Positions 1 to 5,512 of a stretch of DNA of 5,512 bases are shown here, one piece after another. Within the stretch, counting starts at the first letter, position 1, and each line of letters begins with the position of its first letter. The translations under genes were made by a program, and so were the position numbers. The notes below the pieces were generated by a model. It saw nothing but the letters and a program-made list of their open reading frames with translations, searched no databases and was not told where the DNA came from. Source of the DNA: Cyanobacteria bacterium HKST-UBA02 (GTDB lineage Bacteria; Cyanobacteriota; Vampirovibrionia; Obscuribacterales; Obscuribacteraceae); the NCBI GenBank assembly GCA_020431945.1, contig JAGQHH010000304.1, forward strand, positions 1 to 5,512. Direction: 5' to 3'.

Positions 1-430
1 GCGGCTCATCGCGGAATTTGGTCTGAAACTGATACCAGATCTGGGGAAGCTGCCGGTACGAGCTCAGATCCCGGGCGGCTATGGTGGCAAAGATCTCTTC
101 ATGGGTGACACCCAGAACAAGCTCCTGCTTCTTGCGATCTCGCAGCCTGAACATGATCTCGCCCATGCCCTCGAGACGCCCGGACTGCTCGAAAATTTCG
201 GCAGGACAGAGCGAAGGCAGCAAGAACTCCTGGCCATAGATGGCATCCATCTCTTCTTTGATGATCGCGATAATCTTCTGCCTGACCCGCACGGCAAGGG
301 GCAGAAGACTGTAGACGCCGCTTCCAAGCGGTCTGATATAGCCACCACGCAAAAGAAGCTTATGGCTTGTCGACTCGACCCCCTGGGGATCCTGCCTGGT
401 GGTTGGAATGAATAACTGGCTCCATCTCAT
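1..430 (-). CDS. proS: Prolyl-tRNA synthetase, N-terminal part (cut by left window edge)
   Basis: This is the class II aminoacyl-tRNA synthetase that charges tRNA-Pro with proline in the cytoplasm. Reading the minus strand from the ATG at 430-428 gives 143 uninterrupted codons starting [10 protein letters not shown] and running off the edge. Family signatures are in order. [20 protein letters not shown] is at residues 22-41. The motif 1 helix and strand with its conserved proline ([11 protein letters not shown]) are at about 68-78. The TxE proline/adenylate-binding loop reads GVTHEE at 107-112, where many bacterial enzymes have [17 protein letters not shown] and the motif 2 start QTKFRDE are at 124-142. 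Bacterial ProRS is usually about 480-570 residues, so roughly the first quarter is present. The start is fixed by a GAGGAG seven bases upstream and by the conserved MR-S-- N-terminus. The gene diverges from the kinase operon. Identification is by motif recognition and is firm. Confidence 0.95.
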   Translation of the reverse strand, partial: MRWSQLFIPTTRQDPQGVESTSHKLLLRGGYIRPLGSGVYSLLPLAVRVRQKIIAIIKEEMDAIYGQEFLLPSLCPAEIFEQSGRLEGMGEIMFRLRDRKKQELVLGVTHEEIFATIAARDLSSYRQLPQIWYQFQTKFRDEP

Positions 431-437
431 GATCTTT

Positions 438-443
438 CTCCTC
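438..443 (-). promoter_or_regulatory. Shine-Dalgarno of proS
   Basis: The minus strand reads GAGGAG here, seven bases before the proS ATG. This is near-ideal spacing and supports the chosen start. Confidence 0.8.
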
Positions 444-468
444 GTAATAGCTCTTGAAAAAGAATCAC

Positions 469-485
469 CCCCTCTTGCGAAGGGG
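469..485. repeat. Small hairpin in the proS leader
   Basis: CCCCT (469-473) pairs with AGGGG (481-485) around a seven-base loop. An alternative pairing is CTT/AAG plus CCC/GGG with one bulged T. It lies in the transcribed leader of proS, 26 bases upstream of the Shine-Dalgarno. The sequence resembles the apical part of the larger hairpin at 508-564 (both end in GAAGGGG or GCGAAGGGG), which suggests a dispersed intergenic repeat family. I cannot verify that from one window. Confidence 0.4.
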
Positions 486-507
486 CTTTATAGAGGATCG
501 ATCACAT

Positions 508-564
508 CTACGCGACAACCTCCGCCACCTTCACGAGAAGGGGACCGGCGGGCTGGGAGCGTAG
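508..564. repeat. 57-base imperfect hairpin in the divergent gap
   Basis: Three nested stems stack. CTACGC (508-513) pairs with GCGTAG (559-564), CCGCC (522-526) with GGCGG (547-551), and CCTTC (528-532) with GAAGG (537-541) around the loop ACGA. Unpaired bases lie on both sides between the stems. It falls inside the predicted proS leader and upstream of the kinase. It could be a leader RNA structure or a REP-like dispersed palindrome. It lacks a T-box sequence and a terminator T tract. Confidence 0.45.
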
Positions 565-586
565 TCGAAACGAATCATGATTTCCC

Positions 587-614
587 ATTATGACCGCTGC
601 CACGTTCCTGTCAA
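587..614 (-). promoter_or_regulatory. Sigma70-type promoter for proS
   Basis: On the minus strand a perfect TTGACA (-35, 614-609) is followed after 16 bases by CATAAT (-10, 592-587), a five-of-six match. Transcription should start near position 580, giving a proS leader of about 150 bases. This is the best promoter-like sequence I found in the window. It lies in the divergent gap, so a regulator bound here could also affect the kinase operon on the other strand. Confidence 0.6.
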
Positions 615-658
615 TAATGCGTTAAACTAACTCGGGTCCGGAAGGCGGAATCTTAACG

Positions 659-1825
659 ATGAGCTTAAAATCAGAGACCTTCGAGCTCCTGGAAGACCGT
701 GACTTTCTCGATTATCTGAGAAAGAATTGCAGTGCTTTTTCAGAATCCGAAGGGAAAGCCAGTCTCGAAGATCTCGGCGGCAATATAAACCGGGTGCGGC
801 GGGTGGCTTTCAGAACCGCCGCGGGCAAAAGGACATCGCTTATCGTCAAGCACGTTCCCCGGGACGGTCACCTGGCTCGTTATCCGGCGATCAAGTTCTG
901 CGACCGCAGACTGGACCGCGAGCATGACTGGTACCAGTGGTGCCACCAGGTACGCGAACCGGCAAGCACTGTGAAAGTGCCGGATGTTATTCACTATGAC
1001 CGGGAAAGACGAGTCATGGTCATGGAGGATCTCGGCGCGGGAACCGCTTTCGACTCGCTTCTCCAGAGCACCGGAGACAAAAAGAACGTCCTGGGCAATC
1101 TCGGATCTTTTCTGGGGAGCACGCACCGGGCCAGCCTCGCCTCCACGGTGCCGCTGGCAAAAGACAACGAGGCGGCCAGGCAGAATCGCCGTTATGTCTT
1201 CACCATGCATGTAGAAGAGCCCGATACGGTATCAAGGATCTGGCACGATATTTATGGAAAGCACAGCAAGATATCGCTTGCTGCCAGAATCGCCATGAAA
1301 GAAGAATATCTGGACAAATATTCCGGCCAGATAAGCCCGGTTCTCGAAGAGCTGGAAAGTACCTTCAAGACAGCTGGCAAAGTCGTCTATACCCACGGCG
1401 ACCTGCACACCAGAAGCATCATCGTCTCGCAGTCCGGAACAATCGGGATAATCGACGCCGAGCTCTCGGACTATGGCAATTCCTGCTTCGACCTCGGGAT
1501 CTTCGGCGCCCATCTCTGGGCCCATTCCATCAGCCTGGGACTTCCGCAGGACGAGGTCCTCAAAGATACTGCCAGCTTCCTCGGTCCTTATTCCAGGTCC
1601 TTCGCCCCCGGGGAGCCGGATCTAGACCTTCTTGCCGATTTCATCCGGCATGCCGGTGCCGAGATGCTAAGGAGACTCCTGGGACCGGCCGGTTTCAACA
1701 CCGATCTCAGCCGGGAGGACTTCAGCGAGATGCTGATCACCGCCACCGATCTGCTTCTCGATGGCGACTATCTGGTGGCGGATCTCCTCGAAGCCATCGA
1801 GCAAGAAGCAGTCGAGGGTCTATAG
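659..1825 (+). CDS. 5-methylthioribose-kinase-like (APH-fold) phosphotransferase
   Basis: This 388-residue cytoplasmic kinase has the aminoglycoside-phosphotransferase fold, and its closest motif match is 5-methylthioribose kinase (MtnK), which makes methylthioribose-1-phosphate in methionine salvage. Visible features are: the nucleotide loop LGGNINRV at 39-46, the ATP-binding lysine K64 in LIVKHV, a likely partner E88, the hinge VMVMEDL at 119-125, the catalytic loop HGDLHTRS at 246-253 (base D248), and IDAELSDYG at 265-273, where D266 and E268 form the DxE metal site that replaces the usual DFG. AEMLRRLLG at 334-342 has twin arginines like those of MTR kinase. Length matches MtnK (about 400). 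One departure is R252 where MtnK has Gly (HGDLHTGS). The ATG is preceded by a purine-rich GGAAGGCGGA stretch. It is the first gene of the operon, three bases before the selenoprotein gene. The family is clear; the substrate is inferred, and another sugar or nucleoside is possible. Confidence 0.8.
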   Translation: MSLKSETFELLEDRDFLDYLRKNCSAFSESEGKASLEDLGGNINRVRRVAFRTAAGKRTSLIVKHVPRDGHLARYPAIKFCDRRLDREHDWYQWCHQVREPASTVKVPDVIHYDRERRVMVMEDLGAGTAFDSLLQSTGDKKNVLGNLGSFLGSTHRASLASTVPLAKDNEAARQNRRYVFTMHVEEPDTVSRIWHDIYGKHSKISLAARIAMKEEYLDKYSGQISPVLEELESTFKTAGKVVYTHGDLHTRSIIVSQSGTIGIIDAELSDYGNSCFDLGIFGAHLWAHSISLGLPQDEVLKDTASFLGPYSRSFAPGEPDLDLLADFIRHAGAEMLRRLLGPAGFNTDLSREDFSEMLITATDLLLDGDYLVADLLEAIEQEAVEGL

Positions 1826-1828
1826 AAT

Positions 1829-2575
1829 ATGGCTACCCTTGCCGATATGGAGCCCGCTTCTCGCCGATTCATCGAGCGCTATCCATTTCCGGATCTGGGC
1901 AGCCCTCCTTTCGCCCCGCTTGCAGTCCCGCCGGAGAAAGCCCGGGTAGCCCTGGTCACCACCGCCGGTCTCCATCTCCACACGGACAGGCCGTTCAGCA
2001 GCTCTTTCTGGCTGAGCGACTGCACTTTCCGGGTTATTAGAACAACCGATTTTTTCCTTGATCCAGAAAGCCTTATCGTCAGTCACACCAGCAAAGAATT
2101 CGACCGGAGCGGCATCGACCGGGACATCAATGTGGTCTTTCCCCTGCCCAGGTTGAAAGAGATGGCCGATGCCGATATCATCGGCAGCGTCGCCCCCAGA
2201 CATATGAGCTTTATGGGCTCCCTGCCCCGCACCGGCGATCTGCGCAAACGCACTGCTCCGGAAGCCGCCCGGCTCCTCAAAGAAGATGCTGTCGACCTGG
2301 CCATCCTCACCCCTGTCTGACCGATGTGCAATCAGACCGCCGGTCTGATTGCCCGGGCTCTGGAAGAGATCGGCATAACCACGGTAACCCTTTCCCTGCT
2401 AAAAGAAGTGACAAGCAAGATCAACCCTCCCCGAGTACTCGAGATGCCGTTCGGATTCGGTCATCCCCTGGGCGAACCCGGTGATCGGGAAGGCCAGACC
2501 CGTGTCCTCCGGACCTCTATCGATCTCGCCTGCCAGGCCCGGGAACCGGGCACCACCTGGAAATTCGACCGGTGA
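1829..2575 (+). CDS. GrdB-family selenoprotein with in-frame UGA (Sec164)
   Basis: This is one 248-residue reading frame interrupted only by TGA at 2318-2320, read here as selenocysteine. It resembles the short proteins annotated as glycine/sarcosine/betaine reductase selenoprotein B family, much shorter than true GrdB (over 400). N-terminal marks are ARVALVTTAGLH at 38-49 and GSVAPRHMSFMGS at 119-131. LAILTPV (157-163) then runs into U164-P-M-C167, a UxxC selenol-thiol pair, and NQTAGLIARALEEIGI continues without a break. PPRVLEMPFGFGHPLGEPGD follows near the C-terminus. True GrdB also has UxxC and cleaves the substrate C-N bond; whether this short form does so is unknown. A GAGGG (1814-1818) lies ten bases before the ATG. 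The gene starts three bases after the kinase, and its stop overlaps the nucleoside hydrolase start (GTGA). No signal peptide is visible. An ordinary gene caller would split it at 2320. The alternative, a nonsense mutation, is unlikely given the hairpin and the intact downstream frame. Confidence 0.87.
2318..2352 (+). promoter_or_regulatory. UGA-Sec codon and candidate bacterial SECIS element
   Basis: Seven bases after the UGA (2318-2320), an 11-bp perfect stem pairs 2328-2338 with 2342-2352 around the three-base loop GCC (2339-2341). The loop begins 18 bases after the UGA and starts with G. Both fit the general bacterial SECIS layout, a stem-loop directly downstream of the UGA inside the coding region with a G early in the apical loop, which SelB reads. 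The stem lies within codons 167-175 (Cys to Ala). No bulged U as in E. coli fdhF is visible, but bacterial SECIS elements vary widely. Confidence 0.75.
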
Positions 2576-3513
2576 GCCCGAAAACTGAAACTAGAACGAG
2601 GGTGATCATCGATACCGACATCGCCGCCGGCATACCCGAAAGAGACATTGACGATGCCCTGGCTATAGTAATGGCGGCTAATTCCCCATCCATCGACCTG
2701 ACAGCCGTCACCCTCACATTCGGCAATGACAGCCTGGACAATGTCGAGGCGGCAATGAAAGAGCTGGCCGGTCATATGGAGAAAACACTCCCGGCTGCCG
2801 CCAGAGGTGCCGCCAGAAGCGCCAACCGGGGGCGCGAGACCGCCGCCACCCGGCTCATGGCGAATACGCTTGAGAGCGCTCCGGCAACCATCCTGGCCAT
2901 CGGTCCCCTCACCAATATCGCCAGCCTGATCGAGCTGAGACCGGACCTCCTGGACAGGATCGAGACAGTGGTGGCGGTAGCGGGCCGGAAGCCAGGGCAG
3001 CTCTTCCGCACCGGGGCTCATCCCCGCTCCCATCCTGATTTGAATTTCGAGCGCGACCCCGATGCCTTCGCCGCCCTTCTGGCAAGCGGAGTCCCTGTGG
3101 TTCTGGCACCTTTTGAAGTCTCGAGCAAAGTTTTTCTGGATCAAGCCGATCTGGACAGGCTGGCGGGCAACAACACCCCGGTGTCCGCTTTTTTCGAGAA
3201 AGTCGGGCGCCCCTGGCTGGCTTTCTGGGAATCTACTTTCAGCACCCCTGATGTGCCTGTAAAAGGATTCAATCCTTTCGACACCCTGGCGGTAGCCTGG
3301 CTTACCGACAGGGACCTTTTGCAATGCTGCCGGGTCGACCTGGCGATTGAAGAAGACGACTATGACCTCAGCGAAACCATGGTCCAGGGCACTGGCTCGG
3401 CTCGAAAGCCCTATCTTCATGCAAGACCGGCAGGGCAGGCGGCGAAAGCCACCTATATACACGATGTATCCAGGGACGACTTTGTCGGGAGCCTTCTAGC
3501 GAGGCTTTTTTGA
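2572..3513 (+). CDS. Nucleoside hydrolase (inosine-uridine preferring family)
   Basis: This 313-residue cytoplasmic enzyme belongs to the calcium-dependent family that hydrolyses the N-glycosidic bond of nucleosides to base and free sugar; about 310 residues is the normal length. The N-terminal metal motif is DTDIAAGIPERDIDDALAI at 14-32, with D14, D16, D27 and D28 present but a longer loop between the Asp pairs than the usual DTDPGxDDA. Other family marks are LTFGN at 48-52, AIGPLTNIASL at 109-119, NFERDPDAF at 158-166, and FDTLAVAW at 236-243. D237 corresponds to the last calcium ligand, but the His that usually precedes it (HDPLA) is Phe here. The GTG start overlaps the selenoprotein stop (GTGA), which implies translational coupling; a second GTG at codon 11 would remove this. 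It is the last gene of the operon, with a terminator over its stop codon. The family is sure; the substrate is not. Confidence 0.9.
   Translation: MSPKTETRTRVIIDTDIAAGIPERDIDDALAIVMAANSPSIDLTAVTLTFGNDSLDNVEAAMKELAGHMEKTLPAAARGAARSANRGRETAATRLMANTLESAPATILAIGPLTNIASLIELRPDLLDRIETVVAVAGRKPGQLFRTGAHPRSHPDLNFERDPDAFAALLASGVPVVLAPFEVSSKVFLDQADLDRLAGNNTPVSAFFEKVGRPWLAFWESTFSTPDVPVKGFNPFDTLAVAWLTDRDLLQCCRVDLAIEEDDYDLSETMVQGTGSARKPYLHARPAGQAAKATYIHDVSRDDFVGSLLARLF
3490..3511 (+). terminator. Rho-independent terminator overlapping the hydrolase stop
   Basis: A six-base stem (3490-3495 with 3501-3506, one G-U pair) closes the loop CTAGC and is followed by a run of six T (3506-3511). The structure lies within the last codons and the TGA of the nucleoside hydrolase. 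It fits the end of the kinase-selenoprotein-hydrolase transcript. The stem is short, so it may be only moderately efficient. Confidence 0.6.
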
Positions 3514-3518
3514 CTTCT

Positions 3519-3537
3519 TCTTGAGAAATGCTCAAGA
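3519..3537. repeat. 19-base inverted repeat upstream of the TPR gene
   Basis: TCTTGAG and CTCAAGA form a perfect 7-bp inverted repeat around AAATG. It lacks a T tract, so it is not an intrinsic terminator on its own. It sits just upstream of the TATATA candidate -10 of the TPR gene, where a dimeric regulator could bind. Confidence 0.4.
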
Positions 3538-3546
3538 TCTCGATCC

Positions 3547-3581
3547 TGGGTATATAACTCTCCAGTAATTCCGGATACCCA
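3547..3581. repeat. Inverted repeat spanning the TPR leader
   Basis: TGGGTAT (3547-3553) and ATACCCA (3575-3581) are perfect 7-bp inverted repeats 21 bases apart. The left arm overlaps the TATATA at 3551-3556, a possible -10 with no convincing -35. The right arm ends on the A of the ATG at 3581. It could be an operator or a chance match. Confidence 0.25.
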
Positions 3582-3590
3582 TGCCCACCG

Positions 3591-5225
3591 ATGAGAAAGA
3601 GCTGGAAAAAACTGATTGAGTCCGGTCAGGAGGCTTTCGACAGCGGTCAATACGACCTGGCTCGCTCTAATTTCGAGCAGGCCCTCGAGCTCGCGGAAAA
3701 ATCAGGCAAGAAAGACAGCCGCCTGGGCACGAGCCTCGATCACATGGGCAGGCTCGAAGAGAAGCTCGGCCGTTATCAGGAAGCCGAGGAGCTTTTCAAG
3801 AAAGCCCTGGCGATTCTCCAGGCGAATCTCGGAGACGAGCACCTGGACGTCGCCCAGACCCTCAATAATCTCGGCGCCCTCTATCATTCTATGGGCCATT
3901 TTCGCCAGGCCGAAGAGCTCTATGAGCGCTCCATAGCGATTTGCAAGAAAGAGCTGGGCGATGACGACCCCCTGGTGGCGGTGGGCTATAACAATCTCGC
4001 CAATACGCTAGTGCGTCAGGGCAATTTCGAAAGAGCCGAGGAGCTTCTCGATCAAGCTCTTTCAATCAGGGAGCAGAGTTTCGGCCCGCTTCATTCTCAT
4101 GTCGCTCAGAGCCTCATCGACCTGGCCGGCTTATATGAAGAGCAGGGCAGCTTCGAGCGCTCCGAGAGCCTCTATCTCAACGCTCTTTCCATCAGGGAGA
4201 GCCTCCTGGGAGCGGATCACCCAGATGTCGCCGAGATCCTGAACAATCTGGCAGGGCTCTATTACACCCAGGGTCGATACAACAAAGTCGAGCCCCTGCT
4301 CAAACGATCCCTGTCCATATGGGAAAGAGCCTTCGGGAACGAGCATCCTCTCCTTGCCACCAATCTCAATAATCTATCGATCCTCTATCTCACCCTGGGC
4401 AAATTCGACATAGCCGAGAAGTATTGCATGAGAGCTCTGGAGATCAGAGAGAAAGTCCTCGATCCCATGCATCCGGAGCTGGCTATCAGTCTCAACAATC
4501 TCGCCTCCTTGAGGCGCGAGCAGGGGCAGCTCGACGGCACCGAGCCCCTGATCAGACGGGCTCTGGCCATCGAAGAGGAAAGCCTGGGGGCCGACCACCC
4601 CGAGGTTGCCACCACTTTGAACAATCTCGCCCTGCTCTATATCGAGCAGGACAAATACGGTGACGCCGAAGGGCTCTACCAGCGCTCCCTGGCGATTCTG
4701 GAAAGCTCGTTCGGAGAGAGCCACCCCCATGTGGCAGCCGTCCTCGACAACCAGGCCGAGCTCTACGAGCACCTCCGGCAGTACCAGAAAGCCGAGGAGC
4801 TCCACCGCCGCGCTCTGGCCATCAGGGAAAGAGTATTCGGTGATGACCACCCGGACGTCGGCGAAAGCCTGAACAACCTGGCTGCCTTTCATTTCAAGCA
4901 TGGTCATGACGATGAAGCCGACGGTCTTTACCGGCGCTCTCTATCGATCTGGGAAGCGGCTTTCGGAGAAGAGCATCCCAAGGTAGCCGACGCCTGCAGC
5001 AACCTGGCACTGCTTCTGGAGATGAAAGAAGAATACGAGGAATCGGAGAAATACTACCGCCGGGCTATAACAATTCTCGAGACCTGCTTCGGCAGCGAGG
5101 ATCCTCAGGTAGCCACCTGTCTCGAGAACTATGTCCAGCTCCTGCGCAAGACCGAGAGACACGAGGAAGCCGACGAGCTCTGCCAGCGCGTCGAGAGGAT
5201 CAACGACTCCAACGGCAATTCATGA
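3591..5225 (+). CDS. TPR-repeat protein, kinesin-light-chain type (12 repeats)
   Basis: This 544-residue soluble protein has no visible signal peptide or membrane segment. An N-terminal TPR-like cap (residues 1-44, SGQEAFDSGQYDLARSNFEQ) is followed by twelve 42-residue tetratricopeptide units. Each follows the pattern VAxxLNNLAxLYxxQGxYxxAExLYxRALxIxExxxGxxHPx; the last has 38 residues. The long inter-helix segment ending in G-x-x-HP is typical of the kinesin-light-chain (TPR_10/TPR_12) class. Such arrays form a right-handed superhelix that binds peptides or proteins; the partner here is unknown. The stop overlaps the next gene's ATG (ATGA), so the two are probably co-translated. The start is uncertain. 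The ATG at 3591 lacks a Shine-Dalgarno. The ATG at 3581 sits five bases after CCGGA and would give MPTDEKELEK, entering this frame if one A of the A6 run at 3606-3611 were absent. Confidence 0.9.
   Translation: MRKSWKKLIESGQEAFDSGQYDLARSNFEQALELAEKSGKKDSRLGTSLDHMGRLEEKLGRYQEAEELFKKALAILQANLGDEHLDVAQTLNNLGALYHSMGHFRQAEELYERSIAICKKELGDDDPLVAVGYNNLANTLVRQGNFERAEELLDQALSIREQSFGPLHSHVAQSLIDLAGLYEEQGSFERSESLYLNALSIRESLLGADHPDVAEILNNLAGLYYTQGRYNKVEPLLKRSLSIWERAFGNEHPLLATNLNNLSILYLTLGKFDIAEKYCMRALEIREKVLDPMHPELAISLNNLASLRREQGQLDGTEPLIRRALAIEEESLGADHPEVATTLNNLALLYIEQDKYGDAEGLYQRSLAILESSFGESHPHVAAVLDNQAELYEHLRQYQKAEELHRRALAIRERVFGDDHPDVGESLNNLAAFHFKHGHDDEADGLYRRSLSIWEAAFGEEHPKVADACSNLALLLEMKEEYEESEKYYRRAITILETCFGSEDPQVATCLENYVQLLRKTERHEEADELCQRVERINDSNGNS
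3723..5222 (+). repeat. Tandem 126-base coding repeats (TPR units)
   Basis: Twelve consecutive units (eleven of 126 bases, the last 114) each encode one 42-residue TPR with no insertions or deletions between units. The protein pattern is strongly kept (LNNLA, ALxIRE, HPxVA) while third positions vary. The array is therefore an old, protein-selected one and not a recent DNA-level expansion or a CRISPR. Confidence 0.85.
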
Positions 5226-5512
5226 AAAGAACCATACGACTTTGGATGGTCTGTCTTGGCGCTTTAGCGATGGGGTTTTATCAACCAGTCACTTTTAGCG
5301 CAGAAGCAGGTGAGCTGCAATCGTTTATGATTCGCGATCTCGAAAATTATTTCTCGCGAAAGCTCGGACCGCCGATCAAGATCAAAGCTCAGCTGTTGCG
5401 TTCTGGACCAACGAAGACATTCACAAGCTTCCCAAAATATTTCGCTTGGCTGAAAATCTATCGTGGCGATAAGCTTGTAAGTGAAGGAGCTGTTTCGTTT
5501 TCCGATCTCTCC
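5222..5512 (+). CDS. Exported protein of unknown function, N-terminal part (cut by right edge)
   Basis: An open frame of 97 codons starts at the ATG overlapping the TPR stop (ATGA) and runs off the window. It begins MKRTIRLWMVCLGALAMGF, with a positive N-terminus and a short hydrophobic core, then QPVTFSAEA, a good signal peptidase I site (AEA, cleavage probably after residue 28). The mature part starts GELQSFMIRDLENYFSRKLG and continues as a mixed charged and aromatic sequence, which I do not recognise. GC is about 46% by hand count against 63% in a sample of the TPR gene, with different codon choice (GCT, GAT, TCG, AAG). This suggests separate ancestry or different expression. There is no Shine-Dalgarno beyond the purines of the TPR 3' end, so coupling to the TPR gene is likely. 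It would act in the periplasm or outside the cell. Confidence 0.75.
   Translation, partial: MKRTIRLWMVCLGALAMGFYQPVTFSAEAGELQSFMIRDLENYFSRKLGPPIKIKAQLLRSGPTKTFTSFPKYFAWLKIYRGDKLVSEGAVSFSDLS

Noticed and set aside
431..580. T-box riboswitch in the proS leader
   Set aside because: The leader is short and I do not find the AGGGTGGNACCGCG box or a terminator/antiterminator pair.
101..593. Plus-strand open frames over the proS start and the divergent gap
   Set aside because: They run antisense to proS, whose motifs are certain, or through the intergenic hairpins, and show no protein family features.
600..628. Plus-strand promoter for the kinase operon (AATAAT or TAAACT as -10)
   Set aside because: No matching -35 is found at good spacing, so a start site cannot be supported, though a promoter must lie nearby.
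740..1525. Minus-strand open frames of 156 and 97 residues within the kinase region
   Set aside because: They are opposite to a kinase with intact catalytic motifs and are explained as shadows of its codon pattern.
2324..2575. A separate 83-residue gene starting at the ATG just after the TGA
   Set aside because: It lacks a ribosome site and continues in frame from the upstream protein. Its first residues complete a UxxC motif, and its sequence is the C-terminal half of the same family.
2461..3462. Long 333-residue open frame on the minus strand
   Set aside because: It lies antisense to the nucleoside hydrolase, whose conserved motifs are clear. It has a low-complexity Gly/Arg/Ser composition typical of shadow frames in GC-rich DNA.
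3702..5162. Several minus-strand open frames across the TPR gene
   Set aside because: They mirror the tandem repeat coding of the TPR array and carry no independent signals.
3723..5222. CRISPR or satellite repeat
   Set aside because: The periodicity is at protein level (42-residue TPR units), with diverged third positions and no spacers.

Overview
The window is a 5.5 kb piece of a bacterial chromosome. GC is moderate to high in most of it (a 60-base sample inside the TPR gene counts to 63%) and genes are closely packed. I cannot assign a phylum. The most telling trait is a gene read through an in-frame UGA, so the host should have a selenocysteine system (SelA, SelB, SelD, tRNA-Sec), none of which lies here. 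Long kinesin-light-chain-type TPR arrays and a bacterial prolyl-tRNA synthetase fit many environmental bacteria and do not narrow this down.

Layout. (1) Positions 1-430, minus strand: the N-terminal 143 codons of prolyl-tRNA synthetase (proS), cut by the left edge. It has a clear Shine-Dalgarno and a strong sigma70-type promoter about 160 bases upstream. The leader between them can form two hairpins. (2) Positions 659-3513, plus strand: a tight three-gene operon. It holds a 5-methylthioribose-kinase-like phosphotransferase, a short GrdB-family selenoprotein (Sec at residue 164, UxxC motif, with a perfect 11-bp stem-loop just after the UGA as candidate SECIS), and a nucleoside hydrolase that starts on a GTGA overlap. 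The operon ends in a hairpin with a T tract that overlaps the last stop codon. (3) Positions 3591-5512, plus strand: a second unit with a TPR protein made of twelve 42-residue repeats. Its stop overlaps (ATGA) the start of an exported protein of unknown function, cut by the right edge. That last gene has clearly lower GC (about 46% by hand count).

How the genes may work together. A nucleoside hydrolase releases a free sugar from a nucleoside, and a methylthioribose-kinase-like enzyme could phosphorylate such a sugar, so the two fit as steps of nucleoside or sulfur-nucleoside salvage. The selenoprotein between them is related to the substrate-cleaving subunit of glycine/sarcosine/betaine reductase and carries a selenol-thiol redox pair, which suggests a reductive or redox step in the same pathway. 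This is inference from gene order and motifs; the substrate is unknown. The selenoprotein operon is the most interesting item. A standard gene caller would split its middle gene in two at the UGA.
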